64,000 bases of DNA from NCBI GenBank assembly GCA_963922205.1, contig CAWUHX010000095.1, positions 186,001-250,000 of the forward strand, read 5' to 3'. Within the stretch, counting starts at the first letter, position 1. The number at the start of each line of letters is the position of its first letter. The position numbers were made by a program, and so were the translations under genes. The stretch comes from Romanomermis culicivorax (lineage: Eukaryota > Nematoda > Enoplea > Mermithida > Mermithidae). Below are positions 1 to 49,499 of the stretch, piece after piece. The notes under the pieces are model-generated. The model saw nothing but the letters and a program-made list of their open reading frames with translations. It ran no database searches and was not told the origin of the DNA.

Positions 1-38287
<38,287 letters not shown>

Positions 38288-38790
38288 CCAAGAACATGGA
38301 ACTCTTTCCTAGGTTAAGCGCCAGAATCGATTATACACACATATAGTAATTTTCAAGATTACGCCGCAGTAGAATCGGAAGGTTATCACAACTTTGTATT
38401 TTCATTCGAATTTGCTGGCATTTTGCAGGGCTTGGATATCGGAAAAGTTTATAACATACGTAATAGTATAATTGCAAAATACTTTACTCTCTGCTCCACG
38501 CGAAAAGACATTCGTGCATTTTAATTTTTCTCGTTTTCCAAATTCGTATACTGAATATCGCATCTGAAAAACTAAAAACTTTATCTCCCAAGCCCTTTGT
38601 CAACTCGTACTGAGAAGTTTTCCGAAATCGATGTGTACGAGCTTTCTATATGCATTGACTGAGAAAATTTTTTGTTAACTTAATTTGTAAATTGTATCAT
38701 TATGTTTTCGATTCTGTTTTTGTTTTCTAGTAATTCATGCATGTTTTAAATTATGTAAATTCGCATAGGGTTTTACTTTGCCATATAGAT

Positions 38791-38796
38791 AATAAA
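38791..38796 (+). terminator. poly(A) signal AATAAA, likely of dom
   Basis: An AATAAA lies about 500 bp after the dom stop codon in AT-rich 3' flank, with the degenerate repeat array starting just beyond it. It is the best-placed canonical signal on this strand; the real cleavage site is not known. Confidence 0.5.
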
Positions 38797-38829
38797 ACGT
38801 ATCTGCGGCCTCCGAAACAACGTTTCCAG

Positions 38830-39045
38830 AATTAGAGAAGCCTAAACAGCGCTTCTCGAAGCGACTGTCAGGCAATCTGAACGGCGAGGTTGAATTGATC
38901 ACAGAAAAATGTTCGGCGTGTCCTCAATACGAAACCCAAAATAGCGAGTCTCAACACAGCGATATCTCAAAAGCGCGAATATACATATCGCAAAAGAGTG
39001 AGTATACAGCGAATAGTTAAAAGTTGTATGCATTACGGAGTAAGC
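38830..39045 (+). repeat. degenerate short tandem array, copy A
   Basis: Loose units of about 13-20 bp built on CAGCGA...TCTCAAAA (for example GCGAGTCTCAACACAGCGAT at about 38944). Ends with a GTATGCATTACGGAGTAAGC stretch. A similar array with a similar tail is at 39590-39745. Confidence 0.5.
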
Positions 39046-39279
39046 GCGCACTCATGTTTATAATAAATATGCAAATTAGGTATAATAAAATCATTTTTGC
39101 TAGTTGAAATATAGTCTATTTACATTTGGCCATCTAATTTCCTCATGCTTTTGTACTGCAGTTGGGGTGGGTATGCACGAACGGGCCATTCCAAAATCAC
39201 AAAAAAATATCTGCCTGGGAAACGTTTGAAAAAACGAGAACAAAGAATTATCATAAGCATTCGCGATTGAAGTTGTTTT

Positions 39280-39565
39280 GAACGGAGCGCAATCGCAAAA
39301 AATTTAATTATAAATAGAACAAAATGGAATAAGCAAGTAAAATGAAATGAATAAAATAATTGAGCAGTAAAGGCATATCAAAAAAGGAATAATAAAGAAA
39401 CGAAAAGTAAAATAATATAATAAAAAGTAGGCAAAAATAGAACAAAACGACACAACCTGAAAAAAATAAACAGAAAGAACGAGAAATGGTTCAAAATAAG
39501 AAGACTATAAAAAATAAGTCAATAAAGGAAAAAAGAAATAAAAAACATGCATGTATATATGTTAA
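39280..39565 (+). repeat. purine-rich strand-asymmetric tract
   Basis: Roughly 280 bp composed almost only of A and G with scattered T (AATAAA, AAAGAA, GAAAAGT words), very few C on this strand. It lies between the two degenerate arrays. Confidence 0.55.
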
Positions 39566-39589
39566 TAATAAACAGATCACAGTAAAACG

Positions 39590-39745
39590 CGTGTCACCAA
39601 TACAGCGAAACTCAAAAGAGCGTTTCTCAAGACAGTGAAGTCTCGAAACAGCGATTCTCTTTCAGAACAGTGACGTCTCAAAAGAGCGAATCTCAATACA
39701 GTGAATAGTACACAGTTTTATGCATTAGAGTAAACGCGCACATCA
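39590..39745 (+). repeat. degenerate short tandem array, copy B
   Basis: Units such as ACAGCGAAACTCAAAAGAGC and CAGTGAAGTCTCGAAACAGC, again followed by a TTATGCATTAGAGTAAACGC tail like copy A. Together A and B look like two pieces of one dispersed element split by the purine-rich tract. Confidence 0.5.
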
Positions 39746-39754
39746 TAGATTCTA

Positions 39755-40290
39755 CCTTCTGCCCCTTTGATCTATGATAAGTTGAAAATTAATAATATTT
39801 GAAAAAGAGATATTTTGGGTAGTTTTACATGTTGAATATCGTGACAGCATTCATTCCGCGTAAAAATCAAAATTCGCATGGCTACAGTATTCCAAAGTTT
39901 GCAATTTTTACATTTTTTGGCGTTTTTCGGTTGTACATGTGTATCGAAATATCACAGCTCAGAAAAGATGTGACTCTGAAGCCCAATGTTCATTGCATGC
40001 AGGTATGAAAAACATATTCTACTAGTTTACTTTACACTATTTATTCTATTTTAAAGTGTCAAAACGAAAGTTGAAATTAACCGAAAAAGTTCAATGGGGC
40101 CTTCTTTGGGCACCTTCCCATAGGATGCCGCAGAATTTTTTTGTTGATTTCTGTTAGCCACTAATGTCTGACATGTTGTGTTAAAATTTCAATCAAATTA
40201 ATGTACCGTTTTGGGAGCTGTAGGTGTCTGCACATTCTGAAAGCTGATACAAAAATGCTGATTAACTCCACTAAATATGCCATCAACGAG
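39755..40290 (+). repeat. paralogue of the 32872-35844 element interior (empty-site copy)
   Basis: From TTTGATCTATGATAAGTTG it tracks 33100-33422 and then, without a gap, the sequence that resumes at 34533 (CACCTTCCCATAGGATGCC and the TTTCTGTTAGCCACTAATG region). It lacks the nested element 33423-34532. hAT-type ends were not found around it. Confidence 0.65.
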
Positions 40291-41269
40291 ATGCAGGAAA
40301 CATTGAAAACGTTCAAATTGAACGATTAAAAAGAAAAGATGTGGGTCGAATCGCTAGTAAAATTTCATCGATCAATTTACAATGGTTGCGTAACACCATG
40401 TCTCAGAAGAGATGCAACAAAAATTTCTCTTTTGAGTAATTTGACAGAAAAAAATCGAAAATGCGAGTTTAATGTTACAAAATAAATGTCGGTTGTCTGA
40501 CTCCGGCCTATGTTATAAGCTGTGCGAAAGTGCTCTACAGTTGAATCCTGTTTCACACCACGTGATGTTAGAGTAACAGTATCCGAATATCTCTTGCCTT
40601 TTTTCTGTAAATGGATTTGAAAAAAACACTCAATTTCTGAAATTTAATGAAAGTTTTCGAACTTTTCGATTTTTCATTTAAGGCACTTCCGTTTAGAAAC
40701 ATTAAAACCTAGATCAATGAAAATTTACCAGAACTTCAAGCCGCATTTTTTTCTCATAATATGTTGGGTGAGGACCCTGGGTTATATTTATTGATTGGAC
40801 ATTTATCCAGATTCAAAAACACATTCGAACCACAGTGCAGGTGTATACAATCCATTTTCTTTGAAATGACAGATTCAGTAAGACTGCAAATGTTTTTGAA
40901 AACAGACCTAGTGACAACTTTTTTCTTCCCGATTCAGAGTCATTGACAATGATTATTTACAGAAGATCTAGGACAAGTGTAAAGATTTGTCGATCGTTAA
41001 GTTCTACTGTAAATAATTTACTCTAACTACTGAACCAGCAATTTAAAATAAATAGACAAGAAACTCATCCAGTTTTTCCAAGCTCAATGTATTTTTTACA
41101 TCAATTTTCCGACTTAAATAGACAACAGAGCAGACATTGACACTGTCACATTAACTGAATTGGGGAGCCATGTCACATTAAGTAGACCTGGTGATCAGTC
41201 ACATTGATGGGAAAACCCATACCATATTTCGTATAAAATACGGTCATGCCACTGTGAGTGACATGCTGT

Positions 41270-42140
41270 GACCCCGTTGGGTGGCTCCGTTTGGTATTCA
41301 GTTCGGGAACCTAACACAGCTGGTACTGACTACAGGAAAACCTCTAGCATACCTCAGAACTGTCCTAGGGTTCTGCTGTAGAATAATGGACAACGCCAAC
41401 GGGTCAGGGGTGGCAATCCCTAGTCCCCATTCACTGAGAAGGAAGGACAATGCCATTCGTGGAATGGCTTACTGTAGGGGACCCGATTGTAAACCTAAAT
41501 CCCCTTTTTGGCCCTGACCCAAAGGGTTCAAGGGCTGCTTCACCTGAGGGGATTCTCAAGGGAAAATCGGCTTAGGGAGGATTCCCACAAATATACCCTC
41601 AACATCAATAACCCCTCAGAGGACTCACCTAGTCCACTTCTCAAATACTTGGCGCAGGGGCGACAGGTTCAAGGGTGTTCATGGATCCGGGGGACGAGGG
41701 GAGCAGGTACAGCAATCTGATTCAGCTTGGCGTGGGCATATGTACTGACGGGGGTTGGCGAGCGATGCAAAACGTTCCTGGAGGGAGGCGACGGGGGATT
41801 CCTAAGCGAAGGGTGATGGGGTAACTGCTAGGTTTAGGATACAGTAAGGTAAACGCAGTGGAGGCACCGAAGGAATATGCAAATTTATTAATAAGTTGGC
41901 GGCAGATGCAGTAATATGTAAATTTATAAAAATATAACATTGACAGATGTGGAGACGCAGCTAAAAACGCAAGGGAACGATTATGCCCAAAAATGAGTGC
42001 AAAACTAAAGAAACAAGCCCTTTTAAAGGGCCTCCTAAACCTACAGTATGCCTTGGGCGGAGCTAACCACACCCAAGCTAACTTCTACAGCAGAAATCGC
42101 TGCAGAAGATGCCTATGGTCACATAGAAATTTTCCAGTTC
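41270..42140. other. GC-richer block of unknown origin
   Basis: The composition jumps from AT-rich to near-balanced, with runs such as GGGTCAGGGGTGGCAATCCC and GGGAGGCGACGGGGGATTCC. Short open frames exist on both strands but none has a recognisable domain. It could be a fragment or leader of a retroelement, but I cannot assign it. Confidence 0.4.
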
Positions 42141-42650
42141 GAATACGTTAAGCATTGGGGCGAGTTTCACTCTCCATGCTAAACATATGAACGTCATTTA
42201 GAGAGAATCTCCAAACTAGCCGTTTCATGTTGTGAAACATCGCTAGTTTTTACTGATAAGAGGTGCACATTGTGCTCCAATTATAGTGATGAGCTCGGAG
42301 AGCTTATCTTTGGCCGAAATTCTAACTAACGGGTTACATACCATAGGCCACGTGGGCAATGGAAAAATAACAAAACGTAACGGAAATGAAAGTACAAGAT
42401 GAAACAGAAACGAAACCCAAACGGTACACACAGAAAATGCATGTAAAAATATAAAAACGAAACGCAAAACTAAAGTAAGTGACTGTAAGACAGAAAGTGG
42501 GGAAAAACATAACACAAAGGCATGATGTGAATCACATGATGTTGGGCAAAATTCGTCGGCACGTGACAACACAGTGGAAAAGATTAACTTTTTCATTATG
42601 TATTCTATTCGATGGGATCTGTTCGCATGGCTGTAGCGAAAGTACTCAGT

Positions 42651-43545
42651 TGTAACAACCAGATTTGTGTGAGGTACTTTACTTCTAACCAACGGTCGCT
42701 ACGGCGGGAACAAAGGGGCGCGGGCGGTACAATACGGGGCGATACGGCTTTACAATAATCGACAGCTGCTTTAGACGTCGATACGACAAACAATAAATGA
42801 TAAACCCCGCGAGTACACACGGCTTAATTGCTTCCGAATAAAAATGAGACTCGCTCTCAGTATAAAAACGCTTGCAAATACGGGGCGCGGAAGTCGAAAA
42901 TTGAAAATTACAAGAATAATAAAATCACGCTTTGCTTCTTCTTTTATATGACGTTTTTGGCCACTCCCTGGGCGTCGCATGAGGTCGTGCTTCTGTCCAT
43001 CTTCTTCCGCCAATCGTCGCTTCCTGCTATGCTTTTTATGCTTTCTTAGTTACGCCTTTCTAATGCTTTCCTGGTACTGTATGCTTTTCATGCGTCGCTT
43101 GCTTTCTACGGTGGGCTTAGCCACATCTCTGTGCTTCTGTGCATGCTTCCTGTATCGGTTTCTCTGTGTACACATGTTTTGTGGGAACGCCGCTACCGTT
43201 ACACTTGAGACTACTGTCTGGCGGGGCTTCCAGGTATTTTACTGTGTGCAGGTGTTGTTTACGATTTTTACGGGGGATTACAGTAGCTGTGGAATGTGTA
43301 GTTTAGTGTAGGTTCTAGGGGACCAGCTGCCGTTTGTGCAAATTAATTGGGGCATCTTAATTGGGCTACCGGGGTGTGAACGGATCAAAATAAAGTACTT
43401 CACCTAATTTTAGAGGAATTATTGGGTGTGAATCCCAGACACCCTTGAGATGATAAAATGCAAAAATAAAATAATATCTAATAAATGTCTATCACATACA
43501 GTATGCTACATATATTTACAGTACTGCTTTGGCAGGTACGTTACA
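42651..43545 (-). repeat. 3' LTR of the gypsy-type element
   Basis: 895 bp, beginning TGTAAC and ending GTTACA on the plus strand, so both ends are the TG..CA inverted dinucleotides of LTRs. It aligns along its whole length with 50992-51885. It is the downstream LTR because the polypurine tract adjoins it on the minus strand. Confidence 0.95.
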
Positions 43546-43558
43546 TTTCCCTCCTTCC
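43546..43558 (-). promoter_or_regulatory. polypurine tract
   Basis: On the minus strand GGAAGGAGGGAAA lies directly before the 3' LTR. This is the expected primer for plus-strand synthesis. Confidence 0.85.
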
Positions 43559-43576
43559 GGAGTTGAACGTCCTCGT

Positions 43577-46500
43577 TCAAGGCTTTCGAGGGAGAGGAGG
43601 GGTGGGGGTAGATTCGATAGTTGCTTTCCAAGGGTAAAAAGGGGTTGTCTCATTCACATGCACCGTAAATGTGATATTCTTATGGGGGTGTTTGAGTGTA
43701 ACGTTGGGGTACATGAAATTTGTAACTGTATAGGGCCCGTTTTGGCGAGGGAGGAATTTGGGAGTCAGCCCTTGCTTAGATGAATGATTTTTGTAAAGAA
43801 TAAGGTCACCTACTTTGTAATGTATGTTCTGAGCATGCTTGTTATACTGATGGGTATAGTGGTCTTGGGCTTTTTGTAAACTTTTCTGCATGGTTGAGAG
43901 TGCTTCTGTAAAATGTGATTTTACACGAAGGGCGTAATCGTCTAAATCAACCATGTAGGACGTGGGGAAAAAATTTAAGGCTGCGTCTGATGGCAGATTA
44001 GCCTGTCTACCATGGAGTAATTCAAATGGGGGATACGAAGTGCTATCATTTTTATGAATGTTGATCCAAAAATGGCATATGGGAGATAAGTATCCCAATC
44101 AGTGTGATTTGAATTGATGTACATGCGGATATGGGTGGCTAAGGTTTGGTTGCAACGCTCAACTTCCCCATTGGCAATGGGATGGTATGGGGTAGTATGA
44201 ATTTTCTGAGTATTGCATAAACTGGTGATCCGTGAGAAGAGATCAGATACAAAATCAGAGCCATGACCACAATGGATGATTTTTGGGGACCCATGACGGG
44301 AAACAATTTTGGTTACGAATAACTTGGCAATAGTGGCTGCAGCAATGTCAGGGGTTGGGAATGCCTCCACATATTTTGTGAAATAATGGATAAAAACGAC
44401 AATGAATCGGTTGCCATCTTCAGTGAGGGGTAACGGTCCCATGCAATCAACACGGACTCTATCAAATGGGCCCGTCAGCTGAATTGGTACCAGATTTGCA
44501 TGCACTTTGTGCTGGAGAGCTTTCTGTGTCTGGCATGGGTGGCAAGTTTTGCAGTAACGTTTGATATCACGGCTCATTTGAGGCCAAAAATATTTTTGTC
44601 TGAGCAAGTGTAAAGTTTTCCTGGCAGCAAAATGGCCTGTGAATTTGCTGTCATGATGTGAGGCGATGAGATGCTGGATTTGTGATTTGGGAATGTATAG
44701 TTTTGCCTGTTTGTCTATTATATGGAAGAGGATGTTTTGATGCACTGCAAATTTGATACGAGTAAGGGGGTGTTTTTGGGCGATTTTGGCTAAAATACTT
44801 TTGACAGTTGGATCAGTGCGTTGGAGTTTGGCAAAATTTTTCTGTTGCTCTTCTTGTTCAGTTGCTTTGGCCTCAAGAACAGAATTGATGGTGGATATTT
44901 CAGGGCGGGTTTCTAGGTGATCAATGTCAAAGGATTGCTTTGCTGTCTGTGAGGGGAATCGAGAAACTGCATCTGCGTTGCGGTTAGCAGTGCCTTTCTT
45001 AGGTCGAATGTCTAGCTGAATACCAGAGAGGGCTAATCCCCAACGGGCAATGCGAGGGGACGATTTTTCCTTTTGTAAAACTGCCTGAACTGCTGTATGG
45101 TCAGTTTGTACAATAACATGTTGCTGGAAAAGATAGGGGCAGAAATACTTGACAAACTCGACTACTGCAAGGGTTTCTAACTCAGTTATCGGGTAGTTGC
45201 ATTCTGTGGGTTTTAGTGTTCGACTCCCAAAAGCAATTTGGCGATCCTGACCTTTGCTATCTAGCTGACTGAGAATGGCGTGGATTCCAAGTTTTGGGGC
45301 GTCAGTTTGCAGTATAAATGGTTTTGTGAAATCGGGATGCTGCAGTATTGGGGCATGAATGAGTAATTCTTTTAGCTTGGCAAATGCGTTTTGTTGTTCA
45401 GGGCCCCAAGAAAATTCCGAATTCTTTTTGAGTAGCGATGTGAGTGGGCTAGAAACTTGAGAGCAGTTTGGGATGAATCTGCGATAATACGAGGGTAGGC
45501 CAAGGAATGACTTAACTTCTTTTGAGCTTTTGGGTGTGGGTATGTCATAGATGGCTTGTACCTTATGGGGATCTGGTGAAATGCCTTGCTGAAAAATCAC
45601 GTGGCCTAAGTATTGGACTTGGGGCTGGCAGAATTTGCATTTTTGTATGTTTAGTTTAAGGCCTGCTTGTGAGAATCGGGCAAGAATAGTGTCTAAATGT
45701 TCCAGCATTTGGGCATGGGAATCTGCGAAGACTAAAACATCGTCGAGATATACAAGGCATGTGTTCCATTGCAATCCGGAGAGGATAACATCCATTAACC
45801 TTTGGAATGTGGCTGGGGCCTTGGTGAGACCGAAGGGGAGGTAGTTGAACTGATATTGTCCGGCTGAGCAATTAAAGGCTGTTTTTTCTCTGTCGGCTTG
45901 GGCTATGAGAATGGAATAATATGCATTGGATTGGTCAAGGGACGTAAAATATTTCATTCCATGGAGGGTGTCTAGAATTTTGTCTATGCTTGGCAAGGGG
46001 TAGGTATATTTTTTTGTGACTCTATTGAGACCTCTAAAATCAATGCATAAACGATGGCCTCCATCTTTTTTGGGGACTAAAACTGTGTTGGTACACCATG
46101 GAGAATTGCTCTGGCTTATGACACCTGCTGCTGCGAGTTGCTCAACTTCTGCTTGTATGATTTGCTTTTCTTTTGGGGAAGTCCGATAAAGTTGTCTACG
46201 TAGGGGTTGGGAGCCATTGGTGTCAATTGTATGTGAAACAAGAGTGGTTCTACCTACCTCCATTTTGGATTTAGCATATAATGTAGGATACTTCGATAGG
46301 GCGCATAGAAGTTGAGTTTTTTCGGTTTCTGTGAGGTCACTGGATGTTAAATTAACATTTTGTTTTAACCATGTGAATGTATCAAAACGGTTTGACTGGT
46401 TTTGCGTTAAGGAGGTTACTTTAGTGGAAGCATCTTGTTTGGGGATGTAACATGAGACTGTACCAATGCATGTTCTAGGGTAAAGAATTTGAGCTGTTTC

Positions 46501-47142
46501 TTGTGTGTTTAGGACCGATATGCGTATGGGACTGTTTTGGTTTTCAGAGATACAAGCTGCGAAATGGACTTTAGGATTCTGTTTGGGTTTCGGGGTGAAT
46601 TCAAGCTGTTTGACCTGTAAGTACGATTTGGGCAAGGGGACAGTAAATTCGGTTACTGTACGGGGTGGTAATTCTAATTTCTCGTCTAAATAAGTTCCAC
46701 CACGGGTCGAAAGGGGGCTATATTCTAGGCCCTCACAGGGTAGTATGACATTGCCAAATTTGACCTGAGATTTTTGATTGTTGATAGTATATTCCGAAAA
46801 TCGACTGAGAAAGTTTTTGCCTAGAAGGATGTCTGCTGTGCAATCTTTTTGGACATGGACCATTATTGTTTCCTGTATAGTTTGGGCTGTTACTGTGACA
46901 AAAGTGGTTCCTACAAAGTGAATCGGAAGATTATTTGCTGCTTTTGCTTGGACTAGCCGGGGTTTCATGTCTAACTGTAGGATTTGAGCGATTCGGGAAT
47001 CAATGAGTGAGTAGACTGCACCAGTGTCAATCATGCCTTTTGTGATTAATTTGCCTTTAAGTGTGATTGGAATATGGGGGGTATGTTTCTCGGGTACATT
47101 CTGGGGTGGCGTATTTGATGCAGATTGGTGAATTTGATTCAT
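43577..47142 (-). pseudogene. pol: pol polyprotein (protease, RT, RNase H, integrase), frameshifted
   Basis: First open frame 47142-43975, continued from about 44098 to 43577 in another frame; the shift is near 44060 in the integrase. Domains in order: aspartic protease (MIDTGAVYSLID), RT (LCIDFRGLNRVTKK, LPFGLTKAPATFQRLMD, YLDD near 45745), RNase H (QTDAPKLGIHA), integrase HHCC zinc finger (HHDSK...CKTCHPC), catalytic core, and a GPY/F module (NGPYTVTN) in the shifted part. The first integrase Asp (VDCMGPL) and the Glu (NGEVERC) are present, but the second catalytic Asp is Gly (codon 44266-44268). There is no env after pol; the 3' LTR follows at once. Confidence 0.93.
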
Positions 47143-47160
47143 AAGTTCGATTGCAGGAGT

Positions 47161-49071
47161 TCAGGGGGTATCAATATCGACAAGGACATATTTCTGCTGC
47201 TTTTGTGCCCCACGATGATTAACTAATTCTAAGAGAGCATGGTGGAATGATGGGGGAATGGTCTCATGTAAATGTCTGTTGTTTGATGGTATTTCATACG
47301 CATGTTCATTTGTGGCATGGTGCTTTGGGGAGGATAAATACTTTCGAAGAATGAGAAAAGAATAAAAGATGCCTGCAATAACTACAGTAATAACGGCTAG
47401 ATTGATAATGATTTGCAGGGGTCCTTTGAGTAAATTGTTTAATCCGTCTGTGAGACTTTGGGTGGTACCGGTTATTACATGTTCTATGCCTTGACTGGCG
47501 AAAGAGAGGGTATTTCCAAGTGCTTGGCCAGTGCCTGAGATCATGTTGTAAACTGTATCAGAATTGAGAGACATTTGGGCGGTGTAATTGATGAGTTTTT
47601 TGACAACGTTTTCGAGTGTGTGAGTTTTGTAAATGTATTGTTTCAAAAAGAGTAAGTTGGTTAAAATAGTTGCAAGTTGATCATGGAAAATGGCGGGTGT
47701 ATTAAAATGGAAAAGGGAAAAATTTTGGTTCCAGACAATTTCTAAGGGTAAATTTGTGACATGCGGGGATCCTGTTTCACTGACCCATGTATTATTCTGT
47801 TTGTAGAGGGCTACATGCATGTGATGGCAGTCAAGGGTTTGTGAGAAAGGGGTCAAATCGTTGCCTCCTGGGTTCGAAAACATGAGTTCAGTTCCTATGA
47901 GAATGGGTAAAAGTTTGTAGCATGTTTGGTTGATTTTGTGGTTGTAAAAGATTTTAGATGCATTTACCTGCTTGCAGGGCCAAACTGTGAGGGCTTCTCC
48001 TGTGAATTCTGCAATTATGTCATTTCGCTGTAGGAATGCACGGGCTCCAAGGGTTGCATCAAGACGTAAAATTTGCCATACAAGATCAAGGTGACGCTGT
48101 GCCTGTCTGCATAATTCATTCCATACATTTTTGAAATTTTGAATTTCGAATTCCTGGATTTTGTCTGCTAGATAATTTAGTTTCGCGTTAATGGGTTCAA
48201 AATCATCAAAATCGTAGAGTGTAGTATGAGTTTCGTTGGTTTTTGGGGTTAAGAATGCGTTACGATGTGGTGTGCTTTTGTCTAATTGTACAATAATGCC
48301 TTGTTCGGTTGGAATGCTGTCTTGGATTTCTGGGCAGTTGGGGTTTGAAAAGAGTGTGTTCTTAACCGAGAATGCACCTTGTAGCTCTTCTATTATCATG
48401 TGGGTTTGTGTGAGTTTGATGGGATGTGTGTTTTTGTATTCGAAGGGGCATAAGTTTTCAAATGCTGTTTCATTCCAGATAATGGATCCATCGGCTGTGA
48501 CACAATGGCCCGATGTCAGTTTGCATGACCCCAGGTCACCTAATGTACTTGTCTTTATTTTTCCATTCCAAGATGCTATTTGTCCTTTCTCTATGATGAT
48601 GTTAATTACAGACATACAGTGGTCTGTACAACACCATGTGTATTCTATGCTTAGGGAGTTGTTTGTTGACCAAAATCCTGGTTGGGTTTCGTATTATTTT
48701 TGAATATTGTGTTCTTTGTCTATAACAATTGCCTTACAAACATGCGGGGTTGGATTTTGCATTTCGGTTTGGTCGAAGACAATACCTTTTGATCCAAAAA
48801 ATCCTGTATTAGTACAAATTTTCCGTTTGCGAACACTGCATTTGTATGCATCTGTTATGTGAGGTTTAGTGGAGGGGATATAGATTTTTCCAAATGTCTG
48901 TATGGGTTTGTCTACTGTGGAAGGGGGCATGCATGATACAAGTTTTGGTATGCTGACTGAGTGACTGCTCAATGAAGTTCCACACATCTGAAATTGGGCA
49001 CTACACGATGTGGGGATTATTATACAAAGAAAAATACAAAACATCGGCCAATAGAATGTTTTAGTGGATGT
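47161..49071 (-). pseudogene. env: env-like membrane glycoprotein, located between gag and pol
   Basis: A hydrophobic signal-peptide-like segment (FYWPMFCIFLCIIIPTSCSA, about 49062-49000) begins a Cys-rich ectodomain with several N-X-S/T sites (such as NETAFE, NQTCYK, NTWVSE). A long Gly/Ser/Thr-rich helical region precedes one transmembrane segment (about 47418-47350) and a tail of about 60 residues. This is the layout of a viral class I or III-like fusion glycoprotein. I see no furin site or fusion peptide I would trust and cannot name the source family; chuvirus- or errantivirus-type glycoproteins are candidates. An in-frame TAA (48694-48696) splits it, and a TGA (47161-47163) ends it 18 nt before the pol ATG, in the same frame. 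No Met lies near its start, so it is fused to gag or expressed by splicing. Confidence 0.75.
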
Positions 49072-49499
49072 GGCGTGGTACTGTATATTTTCGTTCTGGC
49101 CGGTTTGGCGTGGGGGCTTTTGCTGTTGTTCGGTTTTGGGTTGAGGGGGTGGCCAGTTTGCAATCTGAAGGGTCTGTAAAATTTTAGAAGTTGAGTCATG
49201 GGATGGGGTTTGGACTTGCTTACTTGTGGGGGTCGGTAGCAGTGTTTGGGGGGGGCAGAATTGGTAGGGTTCGGGGGTCAGGCCGTGGAGAAGGGACAGC
49301 AAGTTGCGGCCTGCTTTCGATGGGGTTTCAGGGGCAGTGGGTGGTGTGGTGTCTTGCTTGCGGGGGATCTTGTAGCCTACGGGGATGGTGGGCGGCGATT
49401 TTTCGATTTTTGCGGCTTCAGGCGTGGGGGGTGGTGACATGGCGCACCAATCGGGTACGTCCAGGTTGAGGACATATTCGTCACTACGGCGGTGAGTAG

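Larger units (their letters stand above)
38288..42650. other. gene-free region between dom and the LTR retrotransposon
   Basis: No conserved coding sequence seen on either strand. It contains dom 3' flank, two degenerate repeat arrays, a purine-rich tract, an old transposon-derived block and a GC-richer block (each listed separately). 40300-41270 and 42150-42640 show nothing recognisable beyond AT-rich sequence; 42340-42560 is again A/purine-rich. Confidence 0.6.

Noticed and set aside
38830-39745. CRISPR-like array
   Set aside because: Units are degenerate and of variable spacing, there are no unique spacers, and the context is a eukaryotic chromosome.
43577-44098. Separate ORF after pol (accessory gene)
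   Set aside because: Its sequence continues the integrase, including the GPY/F module. It is the same gene after a frameshift.
48236-48703. 155-codon plus-strand open frame
   Set aside because: It lies antisense to the env-like gene and has no domain; a shadow of its codon composition.
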